Of a stretch of DNA of 64,000 nucleotides, positions 44,885 through 58,300 are shown one piece after another. The notes under the pieces are model-generated. The model saw only the letters and a list, made by a program, of their open reading frames with translations. It searched no databases and was not told where the DNA came from. The stretch's first letter is position 1. The number at the start of each line of letters is the position of its first letter. Source of the stretch: Pseudeuparius sepicola (Eukaryota; Arthropoda; Insecta; Coleoptera; Anthribidae); assembly GCA_963920635.1 (NCBI GenBank), contig OY987303.1, forward strand, positions 18,702,175 through 18,766,174, in the 5' to 3' direction. The translations under genes and the position numbers were made by a program.

Positions 44885-47240
44885 GAGTCTCGGAGTGTCT
44901 GAGACCTTTCTGAGGGGACTGATTGATTAAATTTTTTTCTGTCCTATCTATATGTAATCTTTTGCAATCAATATCTCTGTAGATACTCAAAAATAGATTT
45001 TGAATGGTATCTCTTAATTATTGTACCATAAACACTGATTACAGAAGGAACTCTCGACCAGGAAATCTTTTTTAAATCAATTTTTTCCTTAACGCTGAGA
45101 TGTGTGAAGCTTAATAATGGCACACCAACCGAATACTATTTAAATAATAAAGTACCCACATACCTGTTACTTCTCAGAATTGATGTTGTCGACCTACTTC
45201 TAATTGTTTGTGGGAGTTTGAGAAAATCAACACGAATACGGCACGTCTCTCTTATTATGAAATTTGTTTATATTGCTCTTTACACCTCTTTCGCTAATTG
45301 GTATTATTTTTCTCTGCGAGAATGTCACATCGGCCACATGATATTCCTGAAAGCCTTTTAATATCGCCTGGAGAAAAGGACACGCCTAAAAATGGAACTG
45401 AAAACATTGTACCAGGACAGACGCCTGCTTTGCATACCGGCTTCGCAGTTCACAGTTACAAATGTTGTTGCTCCGGCGGTTTGAATATTCCATTCCATTC
45501 GTGTAATGACAGTCAATATTAAAAACCACGGACCGAAATATTTGTAATCGATGGTTAGGTCAAAGCTGGGTGTGACGCAGTGCAAACATAATTAAAAAAT
45601 GCAAGGGAAAGGACACGCCCATGTATGCGTGCAAACTACAAAGATACCTACGTTCAGCCTTGGCAATTAGATATTACCAAAAAGTTATTGTTTTTCTGAA
45701 GATTGTTAATAGCTATATGTCACATAGTTCCGGTGATTGTGCAAGGCTGTGCATGACAATAATTTGTGAGAATTTCCATAAAACCGATCATAAAACGAAC
45801 ATGTGATTTCCCATGGCTTCTCGAACGATGTTGTGACGGTGTGAAGCACCTCACTTTAATTTCAAGACTTCTCCTACAAAACAACAATAACTAGGAAGCG
45901 TTCAGCGTTTTCTCACGGAAAGGATAACCAAATTGCAATTTTGTATATGAAATATCCCGGAATATTTTCCGTTCATTGTTTTTGACGGGAACAAATTAAA
46001 ATCGTTAAGATTTCATGATGTAAGTAGTAAACAAAAATCGGTATAGTCCATTATGTGAGTAGCAGATATATAGACAGTGTTTCCTGAAATTATGTTGTAT
46101 GCATAGGTATAGGTAAGTAGGTAACTTTACCACAGAAGAAAGAAGAAATTTAAATTTGGGATGTAAAACATCACCACAACAGGGTTCCATTGCTGTTAAT
46201 AAGGGTAGGATCGTGTGGGAGCAAATTGTCATTAAACAAGGTTGTTATAAATCTGCTAAAAATGGAACTTGCGAAATTTCGAGGCTACTTCTTTATTGGA
46301 AGTTCAAATTATTTGGATTTTTTGACAAAAATAAAAATTTCCAAGTGTTCATATTGCAAATGTTCTAAGCGCAGAACATAGGTACAACATTGATTCAATA
46401 TAAATCGAAAACTCAAAATATCATAATAATGTGTAACATTGATACATTTATTGAAAAATATACTTATTATTGTCAAGTAATAAACCTGACCTGGCCGATA
46501 CATAAGCCCAGGGCTATCGATGCTTTGGGGTTCTAACCCCTACATTGAGAAAGGAAGAGAAAAAATATATCATAATTTTGTATTAATTTCCTATGTCTCA
46601 TTTAAAATATTTGTCCTTCATATTTCACAAAAATTTCGCCTACGACTCATTTTAGTAAACAAACACCTGTTTCTTTCGTATACCCGTTTTAAAAAACAAT
46701 TATTTTTATAGGCTCACACCAAAGCAAATTTCTATTGGTGACACTGGTTCTATAAAAGAAAAGAAGCAGGTACTTTTTGGCGGGAAATCATTATGGACCC
46801 ACAGTTAATAAAGAAAAAATTATCACCAGTTGACAGTAATATTTTCTGCTTCCAAATTTTTTTGGTTAATTTAAAATTGTTTAACAAAATGTCACATTAT
46901 AACGCATACCAAGTGTCTGTTTTGTTTCCAAAGATAACTGCCGTAGTATTGCGACAAATAAATGTTTAATATGCGTGGGTACGTGCATGATGGAGGAATT
47001 TTGGGCATTATCTCCGAAAGGCATAAGAAAAAAATAGTAGAATAGTTTTTTGTAGAGAATTAGATTTTATATCAATTTTAAATTAATTTAAAAAATAAAT
47101 GCGTGTAGTACCTACTCTGCATAATGAAATAGATTACTGGACATAAGTGGCGCCCTCTAGTGTTTGCGCACATTGCACTATAATAATAAAATTATCTATA
47201 TGAACATGTACAAAATCGATCACACCCAGGATCAAACCGT
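44885..47240. other. Stretch without a recognisable gene
   Basis: Open frames are short and lack motifs. No RNA gene or clear repeat pair. Confidence 0.4.
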
Positions 47241-47597
47241 TTCATAATAAGAACTTGCATACTTCTCATTGGCAGCCTGTTCAGAAACGTGGAAAAAATA
47301 ATTATTAAAATACAAGATCACGTGGCAATAATAGCCCTTTGGACCCACCCTAACGGTATGCCTATGGTTTTCCGAGGAATTTTCAATTTTGACTTCATTA
47401 TAAAACACATGGCAGCCTGTATAAAATCATATCAAAACGCATATTTTCCGAATAATTGAAAACTCAGTTTTTCATATGAAGAACCCAGGATGACTCTCTA
47501 ATTCATACCTTATTATTGTGAGAATATGTGCCACATAATGCCCTTTGCAAGGCATACTGAGTAAAATCACGTCCAAAAATCTGTCACTATCTCCTTG
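47241..47597. mobile_element. Single-arm copy of the 25959-26817 inverted-repeat family
   Basis: From TTCATAATAAGAACTTGCAT to CTGTCACTATCTCC the segment follows the right arm at 26459-26812 with only scattered differences. The opposing arm is missing, which shows that arms can exist alone. Confidence 0.8.
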
Positions 47598-47599
47598 TC

Positions 47600-48855
47600 T
47601 AATATTATTTAGCTGCTGCAAGTGTTGACCAGCTGTGTTTCTGGGGTTTAACCAATTCATGCGCGATTTTAATTCTAAAAAATGGATGTGTTGGTGGAAT
47701 GGAGAAAGTAGTAGGTGTAAAAATGTGTTTTTCAAACAGGTGCGGTATTATGGAAAGATAGTTGATCTGGAGGTGAAAAAATAAAAAGTAAGATTAAAAA
47801 AATATTTCTGCCCCATTTAATAAAAATTTCCAACAATTTTTAGGCGTACCTAAAAAAAGATGATAATCATGAAATCACATATCACTCTCTCTCAAGATCT
47901 ACGATAGTGTTAGCTGTCAAGAAGGACATTAAAGGAGAATAAATGAAAAGTTCAGAGGTCAAGGAGGTTGTTGAAGTTGAAAAGAAAATTTTGGGGGCCA
48001 TTTTCTTTAAAACTAGCCATTTGCGAGAATTCTATATATATGTATAGAGAAATTTTTTTGCCCCGAAAAGTCAACACAGCTGCCATTATATGAAAATGAA
48101 CAAAAAATACTCCTAAAAAATACGAATCCTTTTTAAGCCTTTGCCAAGGGAAAAATCTCGGGAAAAATGCAATTGTGAGAGAAGATAATTATAAGAATTT
48201 TTATTATAATCTTCATCATAATCATGTTTATTTTTCTATTAATGTTTTTCATTTAAAATTTTGAAATTTGGGAAATACTCATTTCAGATTTATAATTTTA
48301 ACATTTTCTTTTTTATTGAACAATTTAAATTTAATATAGTTCTATAATCCATCTACTACCAAAAAAACTAATCCGCAATTCCAGTTATTAATAGAAATCT
48401 GGATGGAAATATAGGTACACACATTTACATTGTCTAATACTACAAACCGCTCTCATGGAAAATTTTATAAATTATTCATGTACGCCATTTTGTGAAAATA
48501 CAGACGATATGTTCTATTTCGAAGTTCTATTTACTCCATCTTCCCCTCCCCTACCCGTTCACCAGAAGAACATTGTCTTCCCGCCGCTCGACATCTACCT
48601 TCTGGGCCTCCGTCTGTTTAAAGAGTCATAGTCATGGGACTCATGGTCATGGGTAGTTCCTAGGTAAATAATCACCATAAATAACTGTTGTGGTGTTTAC
48701 CTCATAATCGTTATATATATATAAGGGGGATATAAGGGGAGAGTTATCAATTAAGCCATTTTGGTTCTCCCTCTGCAATACCGTGTGTGCTTTCGATATC
48801 TCTATCCCTTCCTGAGATGATGGTAAGTTTTAAAATAATTGTGTTGGTATCTAGC
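47600..48855. other. Stretch without a recognisable gene
   Basis: AT-rich. A TATATATATAAGG box near 48710 followed about 115 bp later by ATGGTAAGT (a donor-like site near 48821-48829) could be a promoter and first exon on the plus strand, but nothing else supports it. Confidence 0.3.
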
Positions 48856-48859
48856 TCCT

Positions 48860-49127
48860 CAGAGAAATAACCAAGGATAGAGGGAGCCATGTTGGCGATT
48901 TTATTAAAGTGGTAATTTGCTACTATAATTTTAGCGCGATTTAGTTTTAGTTAAAACTTGTTAATTTAGCGTTATGGGAGACGTGCCTTCATTTAATCCC
49001 ATTATTAAACCTGTCTATTTTGAAATGAAACGCTGTAAACAATGGAGTACCTACGTGTCATCACTCAAAAAGATGTTGGCTCTCTGTTCTTACTCCCTCT
49101 ATCCTTGGATATTTCTCTCATGTTACA
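48860..49127. repeat. Inverted-repeat element with ends of about 25 bp
   Basis: The left CCAAGGATAGAGGGAG and the right CTCCCTCTATCCTTGG lie within longer, nearly complementary ends that include AGAGAAATA. The interior is non-coding apart from a short chance frame. Confidence 0.5.
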
Positions 49128-49649
49128 CAATGCTTCTCCGAAAGTCCAGTCAGAAATAGAGAAGAAAAGTATCTATGGAACATTTAAAAATCTATAACTT
49201 GTATTATTTATGAAAACATCAGTGTGATGAGGTTCCTTGTTTAAAGGTTTATTATTAACACCAAAAGAATGTTTTTCATATTGAATCGGTAATGTCGAAG
49301 TTTTATTTACCCAATTTCTTATTAATTTGTAGGTTTTAGTACCTGTGGTGCGAAAAATAGCTTATGTACCATACCACGAGACTAAAATACCTTTTAATCC
49401 ATAGAGTGACGGTTGGTACCTAATATTCCTACTATTTCACTCCCCACACCGCCTAATTTGTATGAGAAAAATTGATATGGACAGTTTTTTTTAAATATAA
49501 TATTCAACACGTATGCGTTTGCTTCGCATCATCGACTGTATAATAATTATAATATGTTGCCTTTGCCAACTGAAAGGTGAGCCAAACCACAGAATATTCT
49601 GTGGCCAAACCCGGAGCCTCCGGTCTGCGGGTCAAATAAGCACGGCCCG

Positions 49650-50230
49650 ACCATCTGTTTACACCATCTCTCCCCCCCCCCTCCCTTCCCGTTCGCCGTG
49701 CATTCCTGCCTTCCCGCCACGCACGCTAGCAAAGCGGCGCATGCGCGCGCTCCCGGAAAGGGCGCCCACGCTCCCCCGGCTCCCCCGCATCCATCACTCA
49801 CCGGCCGGCGTCTCATAGTACCCCCAGATCGGTATCCCGACGGCGGCGGCGGCCACCACGGCGCACACGAACCCCAGTATGGCGACGCACACCGAGTACA
49901 GGGGCTTCGGCGCCGCCATGGCGCATCGCGGACGCGCACGATCGATGCGCGGCGGTCACATAGCATCCGGCGCGCACGTAGGGCACACCCGTCGTCGTCG
50001 TCGTCCACCGTCGCGGCGCCCACCTTCCGACGAGACTGCTGCCCCGGCACTACCTAGGGAAGGTGGGCTAGGCGCGGCGGCGGCGGCGGCCCCGCGGAGG
50101 CGAGCCGGCCGCCGGCCGGTGGAGGTGGGCCTCTACCGGGGACGGCCGGTAAGTGCGGCGCGGGAATGGGGGCGATCGGCGCGGTCGGTGGGTTGTTGTT
50201 GTTGTTGTTTGCTTCTAACCCATTCTCGAT
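49650..50230 (-). promoter_or_regulatory. CpG-dense block around a first exon
   Basis: This block is far richer in GC and CpG than anything else in the window except the small foldback at 63.5 kb. It contains CGG and CGTC runs and surrounds the coding start at 49919. It is most simply the promoter and 5' untranslated region of the minus-strand gene, with 49920-50230 as the likely leader. Plus-strand open frames through it are Arg/Ala/Gly-rich by-products of base composition. Confidence 0.5.
49802..49919 (-). CDS. First coding exon of an unidentified host membrane protein
   Basis: An ATG in good context (GCGCCATGG) at 49917-49919 opens 39 codons that start MAAPKPLYSVCVAILG. A hydrophobic segment of about 23 residues (about residues 8-31) follows, then IWGYYETP. 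The frame runs into a consensus splice donor, G|GTGAGT, with the intron beginning at 49801, so the exon is 118 nt and ends in phase 1. The unbroken hydrophobic helix, short cytosolic start and aromatic extracellular-like beginning fit the first helix of a multi-pass (claudin/PMP22-like) or signal-anchored protein, but I do not recognise the family. Later exons would lie at lower coordinates and were not found, implying a long intron or exons beyond the window. Confidence 0.55.
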
Positions 50231-50480
50231 TTTCTTTATTGTTCTAACCTAGATCGACACTGAAGACCCTAGCATGACGTCATAATTTCATTGTTGTTTG
50301 CGATCTGGGATGACACTAGTACCTACCTATAAGTAGATATATATTATATAGTGGCTTAATATTATCACAGACCTATATTTATGTGTACAAGAAGTGACGC
50401 CATGTAGCCGCGGCCGCCATGTTCTGGCAAGCTAAAGATGGGACTTTTTACTTTATCATATTTTATGAATAATTAGTTAA
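50231..50480. other. Short flank, nothing recognised
   Basis: Contains a (TTG)n run at 50191-50210 on its edge. No other feature. Confidence 0.4.
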
Positions 50481-51621
50481 TAATAAAACACAAGTTTCTT
50501 GGGATTCGACCGAATAAAACAATATTTATTAAAAACTTTTTCACTACGCACGTTTCGGCTGTCCTCAGGTACATTTTTACATCGAATAATTTCCTAAAAA
50601 AGGGTTAAGGAATGCTTAAAAGTTTTTCACTATATAAATAAAAACATTTAAAAAATAATTTTTAAAATACTTACAAGAATTCTCATCGTCAAAAGAAAAA
50701 CATTCCAAAAATTAACAATGTCTAAACCATTCAGAAACATTGTAGTGTTAAATTCAACATAACTATAAGAGTAGACTTTTCGCCAATTTTTACTTTAATT
50801 GGGAAAGGTTGCAATTTTCACATTATATTTAAGGCAAAAACAATATCCTTTTTTTCCAGAGTTATTGATTTTTTATTTCTATTCTATTTGGTATACAGAA
50901 GAAATTTTTAATTTTAATTTTTGAAAACAATAAAGCAGTTCTTAGTTATTTAATGAGATCATAGTAAATTTGTGATAAATGTTCAGTATCTGTTCTGTAA
51001 TTCAAACTGTTATTATGTTTTTTTTATATATATATCATTTCTAGTATATTACGTTTTAAAAAATCACCCTCATTCCAAATAATTTCAGTATATCAAAGTC
51101 AAAATTATGTAATTGTTCCAGAGCATGCTTGCATAAGGCAGTTGAGTTATCATTGTGAGTTCTTATATCATACTTATGCTTATATAACCTTTTGTTGAGA
51201 TATTGCTTAGTTTGGCCGACATTTCGTTCCACATACCTGACCAAAATTTTAAAAATTTTTAAATATAATGTGAAAATTGCAACCTTTCCCAATTAAAGTA
51301 AAAATTGGCGAAAAGTATACTCTTATAGTTATGTTGAATTTAACACTGCAATGTTTCTGAATGGTTTAGACATTGTTAATTTTTGGAATGTTTTTCTTTT
51401 GACCGATGAGAATTCTTGTAAGTATTTTAAAAATTATTTTTTAAATGTTTTTATTTATATAGTGAAAAACTTTTAAGCATTCCTTAACCCTTTTTTAGCA
51501 AATTATTCGATGTAAAAATGTACCTGAGGATGGCCACTGAGCCGAAACGTACGTAGTGAAAAAGTTTTTAATAAATATTGTTTTATTCGGTCGAATCCCA
51601 AGAAACTTGTGTTTTATTATT
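50481..51621 (-). mobile_element. Penelope-like element fragment with inverted terminal arms
   Basis: Arms 50481-50836 and 51258-51621 are near-identical reverse complements, starting AATAAAACACAAGTTTCTTG. Between them lies a frame encoding the end of a GIY-YIG endonuclease (51056-51292). Inverted as well as direct terminal repeats are known in Penelope-like elements. Each arm carries a CTGAGGA..GAAACG motif resembling a hammerhead core. The reverse transcriptase is missing, so the copy is defective. Confidence 0.75.
51056..51292 (-). pseudogene. GIY-YIG endonuclease fragment of a Penelope-like element
   Basis: The frame contains VGQTKQYLNKRLYKHKYDI followed by TALCKHALEQLHNFDFD, the second half of the GIY-YIG fold and its conserved His/Asp-rich continuation as found at the C-terminus of Penelope polyproteins. 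The first dozen or so codons derive from the inverted arm and not from the original protein. The GIY strand and the whole RT are absent. The start codon is therefore accidental, and no function is expected. Confidence 0.7.
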
Positions 51622-51989
51622 GACGAAACGACCAAGAAACTAAATTTGTATTAATTAGTTAACAATTAAGATTTTATGTTTCTCACTGCACTACACATCT
51701 CTAAAAGAGACGAATATTTTAAGCCTGTGTTTGTATTTTGAAAAGTTTTGAAACGAGTAGCAATGAACAGAAAATTTAAAAAATATAAAATAGGTAAAAC
51801 ACAAGATCATGGTGATGTAATCTTATAATTTTCTACGTTTCAGTTAAACGATTTGTCCTTAAAATTTCTAAAAATTTCGGCTGCAAACGCCTCCTTTTCA
51901 TACATGCTTTTAAAAATCAATAATCCTATTTATGGGCCCAGGAAATAAATTTATATATACCTACTTACCTACAAAGAAGTGAAGTGATA

Positions 51990-52385
51990 ATGGGTGTAAG
52001 CATTCAAAGTTAACAAAAAAAACTAGTAACCGCATACACGTGTTTCATGCTATTTGGCATTCATCAGTACGGTGTAACATCAACAAATCAAAAAGATAGG
52101 CATGATTTGGGAAGCAACAAATGAAGTCCAGGCAGGAGCCAACAGCACATTTGCGCAGCTTCAGTCAGCACATCCCCTGGATTTGGGGCTTGTACTAACG
52201 TCACCACGGAGGCTGCTAAAGCGACCCCGTGGAAATCTGCTATATTTTTGATTTGTTGATGATTGCAAAATAGCATGAAACATTTAGGGAAGGCGGCTAC
52301 TAGTTTTTTGTTTGTTAATGTGCTTACGCTCATTATCACTTTTTCTTTGTAAATACATTTACGCTCACAATCTTACATCCTTGTT
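51990..52385. repeat. Diverged copy of the 326-bp repeat family with inverted ends
   Basis: Shares AGTGATAATGGG, AACTAGTAACCGCATACACG, AGCAACAAATGAAGTCCAGG and GGGGCTTGTACTAAC with the array at 2125-3090, in the opposite orientation. Its outer parts (GTGATAATGGG..AACTAGTA and complement) form an inverted pair, showing the foldback ancestor of the tandem unit. Confidence 0.75.
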
Positions 52386-55300
52386 AAATTTCTATAGACA
52401 TAATGTGGCCTTTTGAGAGGACATGATAATTTATAGGATGTGGCAAAAAATGTATACAGGTACTAACTTAACTACATACTTCGCTTGTTATAGTTACTGC
52501 ATACTTAAATCATCATGGTTCCAGAGAGGTCCTATAGAAAAATAAATAAATAAATAAATAAATATTAAGTTACTTACAAATTTGTTCATTCATTTAACCT
52601 GTGTAGAGTGTAAACTTGAAAATTTGAAAAATTTTCGCCTGCGCCTCTATTCTTAACTACAGAATTTTTTATTTGTGAACACCCACCCCCCTCCCCCATC
52701 GTCAAAATCTATCTACGCCCCTGCTTTCTTGCCATCAGGAAATTTCTGTAAAACTCAAGTTTTGTTTTCTTCGTGTGGCTTCATTTCTTTATCCATTGCA
52801 GCTAACCAGTGGTTTCGATCACCGGTCTTTACAGCTTCTTCATTAGTTCCATAACAAAGTCTTCAAATTCTGCTGATGGTTATTGTAATGTTCTACGGTT
52901 CCTCAGTTCCATTATTTTCATTTCTTCATCACCTTCATCCTGCTAATCAGTCTTCTTTTGACCTTCTGTACCGCCTTTTTCAACTTCTTCATTGTATTCT
53001 ACTTCTGAATAACCATCACCATCATCTTCTTACAAGCTTCCCTCGCTGTAGCTACCATTTATCTTGCATGACAACCATCTATCACTATCTTCAGCGAGAT
53101 GACCATCTATACGTTGTGGTCACCACCTTCATCGAAACGACCATCTATGTTGTGGTCATAATCAAGAATCATGTTAGATTATGATTTCTTAAATTTTATA
53201 TATCTATAAGAGTAATATCGCACTAAATAAATATGTAGCCAACAACTAATAAAGTTTTTTAATTTTGGAATTGTTAATACATAAGTGATTGAAACCCCGT
53301 ACCTGAAAACATACACAAGTTAGTTATACAGGGTGTCCCCTCCCCTTTCAAATAAAAAAATTTAAAAGCTCGTATGAACATGATACCGAAAAAGTTTTAT
53401 ATAGGTGCTAAACTTTTGGTTTGTTTCTAATTATTTTTTTCGAGGACGCCACCTTGGATTTTAGTTTAATAATCTTTCTGAGTAGGTATTTATATAGTAA
53501 TAAAAAAATGGCGCTAAATAACGTTTTCTATTAAAAATAATTTCTATGTTTTTTGGTGTCTTGGTTCAAACAATAAATTCCTTTTTCCTCCAATTCTACA
53601 ACGTTTTGACTAGAGTAACTTTTTTAGGCATCATCATCAGAATAAAAAGGTATTCTGATTTTATTTAGAACTTTGTCTTAGAACTTAGAAATTAAGAAAA
53701 ATAAGCTTTAACTTAAGAGAAGGGTTTTACCCCCTGTAACTCGTTTACAAAGAATCAAAGGGAATATTCGGTTAATAGGAACTTTTTTCTTAATTAACGT
53801 GCTCTATCGATGTTTAAAGTTTATCGATTTATTATTTATTTCCAGACAATTTAAAGTATTTCCGAAAATATCAGCTTATTTAAAAAGACGCATGTGAATA
53901 ATATTTTGTTAGATATCAATTTTATTGTTTTCTCCTCTTATTTACTTCAGGAAATTAAAGTGGAAGCTCACTAAGGATTTTACATTTTTCAAAAACTAAA
54001 AAATTATTGCCCAGTCATTTTTAAAATGTTATCATTAATTATCTTAACACGAATGGAATATCAACGTACCATGTAATTACATCCATCCTATACCAAACAA
54101 AACCCATTTTTAATATAAGCTTTTGGAAAGAAAGGATAGGTATTCCATAATTTGGTATAATTTTGAACATCATTTAAGCTTCTGCAAGCGCACGTTTATT
54201 TTTTATACGAATCATTAATTACGACAGAGCCCCCGTATACAAACTTGATCATCGCGTTTGATAAATTCATTTCGTGAGAATTTATATTCTGTATGCATGG
54301 CTTAAGCGAATAAAGTCTTTAATTCTCCTGCATTATTTTTTCTGTATAATAATTCTTTTATTTTTGTTTTGGAATATGCCTTTGTGTGCAAATGATAATG
54401 CTGATGATGACATGCCCATCTCCATCTCCCCATTTGTTTTTGGTTGGCAATACTGTTATTGTTAGAAATTTCCTCGCTAAATCTTAAGCGGTCTAGGAAC
54501 GCAGAATAGTACTACAATACCTAACCGGTACGTTCCGCTTTGTGCCCGATTCTTCTGGCACAAAAAGATTTCAATGATGGGATAGGAAACCAACAAGACA
54601 ATGAATCTTCTCAGATCATATTGTAGTTTTTAATAAAGTTAATCGTGTCGGAAATTCTTAGCACACATGGCTGGAATTTAGTTACTTGTGAACTGTTTTC
54701 TTATACAACTTGGTAGACAGCGGAAAATTTATGTTTGCGTTCTTCATTATTTCTATGAAAATAGAAGACGATCAAAACACGCCAGTTATTCAATGCCACT
54801 AACAAAAAATATACTTAGTAATGTGTTACATATATATCTACGTAATATTGGTAGGTACCCACTGGAAGTAATAATAAATAATATAGTTAAAAAATGCCTG
54901 CCATATGACACTTTATATAGTTAAGGCTTTAAATGCTTGGTATTCCTTTGCCGTTTGATTTCAAATAATTTTATAATGTAATATAGAGAAATTTTATAAT
55001 GTAATATAAAGTTAAATGTGCAAAAAGCTCTAAGATAATATAGATATTATATATGTTTTTAAAACAATAAAAAATAATAATCCTAATTCTATAGGTAGGT
55101 ATAGTGTTTTAAAACTAATTACATAAAATATTGTAGACATAGTTGGGACATTGTACCTATATTTGTCATTAATGCCTAATAATTAATTATTGTCTTGGGT
55201 TCGTTGTGATGTGCATAACTAAACACAAATTATTTGATTATTATGTAACTGGTAATTTTAATTAAATTGGCTGGAAGTAATGACACGTGCAGAATGAATT

Positions 55301-58300
55301 AGTGGAGGCCCTTTGCATTTCACAACATTATACACAGCGGCGTATCTAAATAAAAAAAATATCTAATATACCTATCTAAATATTCTCATTAAAACTAGAA
55401 GTATGTTCAGAATACCTGAACATTAATAAAGCATTTAGGTATACATATAGGTTCAATAATGTAAGGAATGTCTCTAAAGCTGTTCTATCAGTTTTTAATG
55501 ACCATAGGCGCTTGCACTCTTTTCTAACCTATTCAACGATTTGGCTGGCGAATTTCAAATTTCGTGTTTTAATTAGGTAGATGATAGTATTTTTATTGAT
55601 ATTTCATTATTTCCCTACAATACCTTCATTACTTTCTAGAAGTACCTCACAGATAGAAATACAATTCTTCATAGAAAAATATTTCTTGTTTTATCACGAA
55701 TTATTTGCCAAAAATAATATTTCTTTCCGTGAAAACTATGTTATTTAAATGAAGATTTATTTGTTTTAATTAAAACATAAGTGCTTATTGGGTAAGGTAT
55801 TTGATTTTTTTGACACATTATTGTTTATTGGAAGCATATATTATTTTCCTGAAATAAGGTATTACTTGGTGCAAACAAGAATAATTTTTATTTATAGTAG
55901 ATATTAGCTTTTGGATGTTTGCGCCCCCCACATTGTTATTAGGTTTAAATTTGACCTTATTTGAGTCAAATAATACTGCGTACCATTTTATAGCTGTCTC
56001 ACTCCAGAGAATGAAGGATAGAAAGAAAGAGAAAATATGGGAAGGCAGAGAGCGCACTCTAGTGACGGCGTTCGGCGTTGTTCCCTGTCCGTGTCAGTAC
56101 GCGCCTGTAGTCTTCCTAGAGGTTTTGTGCGCGCGATTTTATTATGATTTATAGCCGCCGAGGAGCCGAGTGTAGTGTGGTGTAATTACTGTGTGTATTG
56201 TGTGTTTTCAACTTCTTTTGTAAGTAGACGCATATAAACAATAATAACGCTTTCCTTGGTATGTTTTGTATAGTTTTTATACCAAATATTGTTTTTTTAA
56301 TTGTATTTAAATAAATATTTTTATAGCATTATAAATTATCGTGCTTTTCTAATCCAATTTCCATCTTTATGAATTAAGTAAACTTATTATTTTTTTATTT
56401 GAATCGACAAAAACTAAAGTTTGCGAATAATAATAAAGATAAAGGTTGCTTTACTTTAAATAAATGATATTTTATTTGAGTGAATTCCCTGAATGGGTAA
56501 TTCAACCCACCACAGTTGTTTGATGCAACTTTCTTAATTTTTTACATATAATAAATGTTTTTTAACATTATAGATTTGTTCGTTCGTAATATATCATTTA
56601 TTCAATTCAAATCATTAGTCTCTCCATTGGAATAAAAATTAATTTCTTCCAAATAATATCGTATTTGTCTGAAATTAAATGTTTCTTTTAAATTGAAACA
56701 AACCAAGTGTTTTATTCAAAGTTAGTCTAGGGTTCGCCATATACAAGAATCAAATTTGTTTGAGTTAAATAAATTTTATTTGATTCAAGTATCTCTGTCT
56801 ACCTGTCCAGAACATAGCGAGTTGCAGTTGTATCATTATGGTCAGAAATATTATAGTGTGGATTGTTGTGAAAGAAAATCCAGTACAATAAATATTACAA
56901 TTCCAGTACGGTTTTGCTTCTAGTTTCTAATAAATAGGAATAAAGTAATATATTTATATTTAAAAGTGATACGTAGACTTCCATCCCTCAACGCTACAAC
57001 GTAGATTTATTACATCAAATGTACATCTTCCTGTGTACGCCAATGGTCTGGACGGATCGGTTCATCACTAGAGCCCACATAAACTTCAACTATGACCTGA
57101 CTGATGATCTCATAACGGCAAAGGTAATTTGGATAATTGACAAATTAGTTCCGTCTGCACGGCTTCGCATTATTGTGGTTTCAGATTTACTTGTTATTCA
57201 TTTTGAGTTCTCCCTAATATATTATACAGCAAATGGAGAAGTAGAAGAAGAATAATAATCGTAGTTCGTCGCAATATTTTTGGAAGGAAATTATGGGGGC
57301 AAGATAAATTAGGCTCCTCCCTCTTCCTGGTAATTTCGACCCCCTCGCATTTCAGATAGGGCGCTAGAATATGTATTATTATTATTGTGCAAAAAATCCC
57401 GGCACACTAACTTACAAAGTTTAATTTTGGAACGAAAATAAATTGAAACATAAATTGTAACGTCTATTGAGCTATTATAGGTGTTTTAATTTAATTATTA
57501 GTTTCTATATAAAACGTTATGCAAAATATGTATTTGGTGTGCCTGCCGGAAATTTCAGCAATGGTGCTGACAGTCATGTCTAGCTTTGTCTATGCGAAAG
57601 AGCCAAAAGGAGAACGTCAATTAAAACGGCGTTATATTGTAGTTTCTTCTAAATCACGACAATGTCTATTAATACTATAACCTTATGACTTAAACATACA
57701 AACATACATTTTTGTAGAAGGAATCTCAAGTTATGCAAATAAGCTTGAGAAGTAGAAAATTTTATTGCAATGTCTAGGAAAAGTTATTTCGTTTTGTACT
57801 TTAAAAAGGCATACAGATATATCTAAAAGTAAATATGGTATACCTATATTAAAATATTCTAGTATAAAATTGAATTTTTCTCTTTTCAAATTCTGCATTC
57901 TGTGTTCTGTTCAAGCAATAACAGCCCTGCGCTATCTTGAAAGAATATAATAAATACTATTGTAGAATATTCTCTAACCGGGAAATATAAATATGAGAAA
58001 AATATGTTGCCTTGCTTGCGCGTTCTACTTATACCCAATGGACGAAACTCTAAAAATACCACACAATACTTAGCTTCCTAACTTCCTAGTTATCTAATAT
58101 GTAGGTAAAATAAGTAGAATTAGAGATAAGTAACTACATCCAGTTTAATAAAATAGGTACGCGATTGGAAAACCTTCCAACAGAGATACAAGATTCCTGG
58201 TTCAAAAATTAAACGTTAAAGATGTTAATAAAGCATAAACTTTGTCATTATTTGCCTAATCTATTATTTATATTTATTATTCAGAGATATAGATATAGGT

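Noticed and set aside
49513..50247. Several 100-170-codon frames on both strands in the CpG-dense block
   Set aside because: Arg/Ala/Gly/Pro-rich products of GC-rich sequence. Only the 49919-49802 frame has start context, a hydrophobic helix and a donor.
53560..53650. Third Penelope-type hammerhead core on the minus strand
   Set aside because: CTGATGATGATG is present but the GAAA part reads CAAAAC and no flanking stem is convincing.
56040..56230. GC-richer segment ending in GTAAGT as a non-coding first exon
   Set aside because: Only a donor-like word supports it; no coding continuity or promoter motif.
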